From the NCBI GenBank assembly GCA_030039095.1, contig JASHQP010000292.1, positions 1 through 22,095 of the forward strand: a stretch of 22,095 nt of DNA, written 5' to 3'. This document shows positions 20,933 through 22,095 of the stretch, piece by piece. The DNA is from Streptosporangiaceae bacterium (GTDB lineage Bacteria; Actinomycetota; Actinomycetes; Streptosporangiales; Streptosporangiaceae). The number at the start of each line of letters is the position of its first letter. Positions within the stretch are counted from its first letter, which is position 1. The translations under genes were made by a program, and so were the position numbers. The notes beneath the pieces are model-generated. The model worked only from the letters and a program-made list of their open reading frames with translations, was not told the DNA's origin and did not search any database.

Positions 20933-22095
20933 TCAGGTACGCGGCGAGGCCGTGCCTGCCGCCCTCCCGCCCGAAGCCGGACTCCCGGTACCCGCCGAAC
21001 GGGCTGGTGGGGTCGAACCTGTTGTACGTGTTGGCCCAGACCACCCCCGCCCGCAGCCGCTGCGCCATCCACAGGATCCGGCTGCCCTTCTCGGTCCAGA
21101 CTCCCGCGGAAAGCCCGTACGGGGTGTTGTTGGCCTTGGCGACCGCCTCGTCGGGGGTCCGGAACGTGAGCACGGAGAGCACCGGCCCGAAGACCTCTTC
21201 CCGCGCAATCCGGTGCGACTGGCTGACCCCGGTGAACACCGTCGGCGGGAACCAGTAGCCCCGGTCGGGCAGCCGGCATGGCGGGGACCAGCGCTCCGCT
21301 CCGTCGGCCTCCCCCGCGTCGGACAGCTCGCGGATCTTGTCGAGCTGCTCGCGCGAGTTGATCGCACCGATGTCGGTGTTCTTGTCCAGCGGGTCGCCGA
21401 GCCGCAGCGTGCCGAGCCGGTCGCGGAGCCGGGCGAGCACCGCGTCGGCGACCGACTCCTGCACCAGCAGCCTCGAGCCCGCGCAGCAGACGTGGCCCTG
21501 GTTGAAGTAGACGCCGTTCACGATCCCCTCGACCGCCCCCTCGACCGGCGCGTCGTCGAAGACGATGTTCGCGGCCTTGCCGCCGAGCTCCAGGGTCAGC
21601 CGCTTGCCCGTGCCCGCCACCGCGCGCTGGATTTGCTTGCCGACCTCGGTCGAGCCGGTGAACGCGATCTTGTCGACGCCCGGGTGCGCGACCAGCGCGG
21701 CTCCGGCTGACCCAGCACCGGTCGTCACGTTCAAGACCCCTGGCGGGAGTCCGGCCTGCTGACAGACCTCGGCGAGCAGCAGCGCGGTCAGCGGGGTGGT
21801 CTCGGCGGGCTTGAGCACGCAGGTGTTTCCGGCGGCGAGCGCGGGCGCCAGCTTCCACGCGGCCATCAGCAGCGGGAAGTTCCACGGGATCACCTGGCCG
21901 GCCACGCCGATCGGCCGGGGCGACGGCCCGAACCCGGCGTGCTCCAGCTTGTCCGCCCAGCCCGCGTGGTAGAAGAAGTGCGCCGCGGCCAGCGGGATGT
22001 CGACGTCGCGGGATTCCTTGATCGGCTTGCCGTTGTCCAGGCTCTCCAGCACCGCGAACTCGCGGGACCGCTCCTGCAGCAGGCGGGCGATCCGG
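20925..22095 (-). CDS. NAD(P)-dependent aldehyde dehydrogenase (5' end outside window)
   Basis: The visible 389 codons cover most of a class 1/2-type aldehyde dehydrogenase, which oxidises an aldehyde to the acid in the cytosol. Seen in order: LESLDNGKPI, the nucleotide-binding VIPWNFPLLMAAWKLAPALA, KPAETTPLTAL, FTGSTEVGK, the general base in TLELGGKAANIVF, the catalytic Cys in YFNQGHVCCAGSRL, EEVFGPVLSV and the C-terminal FGGYRESGFGREGG. All catalytic motifs are intact. The frame stays open to the right edge, so roughly the first 90 residues are missing. The stop overlaps the start of the shorter aldehyde dehydrogenase-like gene, which makes the two a coupled pair. The aldehyde is not indicated by anything in view. 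Confidence 0.93.
   Translation of the reverse strand, partial: RIARLLQERSREFAVLESLDNGKPIKESRDVDIPLAAAHFFYHAGWADKLEHAGFGPSPRPIGVAGQVIPWNFPLLMAAWKLAPALAAGNTCVLKPAETTPLTALLLAEVCQQAGLPPGVLNVTTGAGSAGAALVAHPGVDKIAFTGSTEVGKQIQRAVAGTGKRLTLELGGKAANIVFDDAPVEGAVEGIVNGVYFNQGHVCCAGSRLLVQESVADAVLARLRDRLGTLRLGDPLDKNTDIGAINSREQLDKIRELSDAGEADGAERWSPPCRLPDRGYWFPPTVFTGVSQSHRIAREEVFGPVLSVLTFRTPDEAVAKANNTPYGLSAGVWTEKGSRILWMAQRLRAGVVWANTYNRFDPTSPFGGYRESGFGREGGRHGLAAYLNA

Noticed and set aside
20569..21885. A 438-codon minus-strand open frame across both aldehyde dehydrogenase genes
   Set aside because: It is out of phase with the longer gene for most of its length and reads Arg/Ala-rich sequence. It is a shadow, not a fusion of the two proteins.

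Overview
The window looks like chromosomal DNA of a high-GC actinomycete. The support is very G+C-rich third codon positions, GTG and TTG starts, many ATGA/GTGA stop-start overlaps, several promoters whose -10 box lies 6-7 bases before the start codon (leaderless style), and families common in filamentous actinobacteria (rifamycin phosphotransferase, PucR and FCD-GntR regulators, VapBC, paired aldehyde dehydrogenases). I cannot fix the genus. No rRNA, tRNA, CRISPR array or intact insertion sequence was seen.

Layout. 1-672: start of an MFS exporter, divergent from an HxlR regulator, with a shared promoter/operator. 673-1194: no convincing gene. 1195-2106: an ornithine cyclodeaminase/mu-crystallin-type reductase. 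2234-2936: a broken SorC-type sugar-sensing regulator without its DNA-binding domain and with an internal frameshifting deletion. 2980-3621: uracil phosphoribosyltransferase. 3671-12137 (minus strand): an eight-gene operon. 12249-13847: a divergent PucR-type regulator. 13974-16192: a PLP-dependent lyase divergent from a deformylase-like hydrolase and an FCD-GntR regulator, all around one near-perfect 30-bp palindrome. 16195-18813: rifamycin phosphotransferase. 18881-19608: a VapBC-type toxin-antitoxin pair with a strong hairpin behind it. 19668-19969: no intact gene. 19970-22095: two overlapping aldehyde dehydrogenase-family genes; the first continues past the window edge.

The most interesting part is the 3.7-12.2 kb operon. 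It encodes a COG3375-type GNAT acyltransferase, an N-succinylamino-acid racemase (NSAR/OSBS subgroup of the enolase superfamily), a full Dpp/Opp-type peptide importer (Tat lipoprotein receptor, two permeases, two ATPases) and an M55 D-aminopeptidase. Read together they suggest a D-peptide salvage route: import, release of D-amino acids, N-succinylation, inversion to the N-succinyl-L form, then deacylation to the L-amino acid. The GNAT-NSAR half corresponds to the D-to-L conversion pathway described in Geobacillus kaustophilus. The expected desuccinylase is not obvious here. The PucR protein is the likely sensor. The neighbouring lyase/deformylase/GntR locus may handle the resulting amino acids, but that link is only by position.
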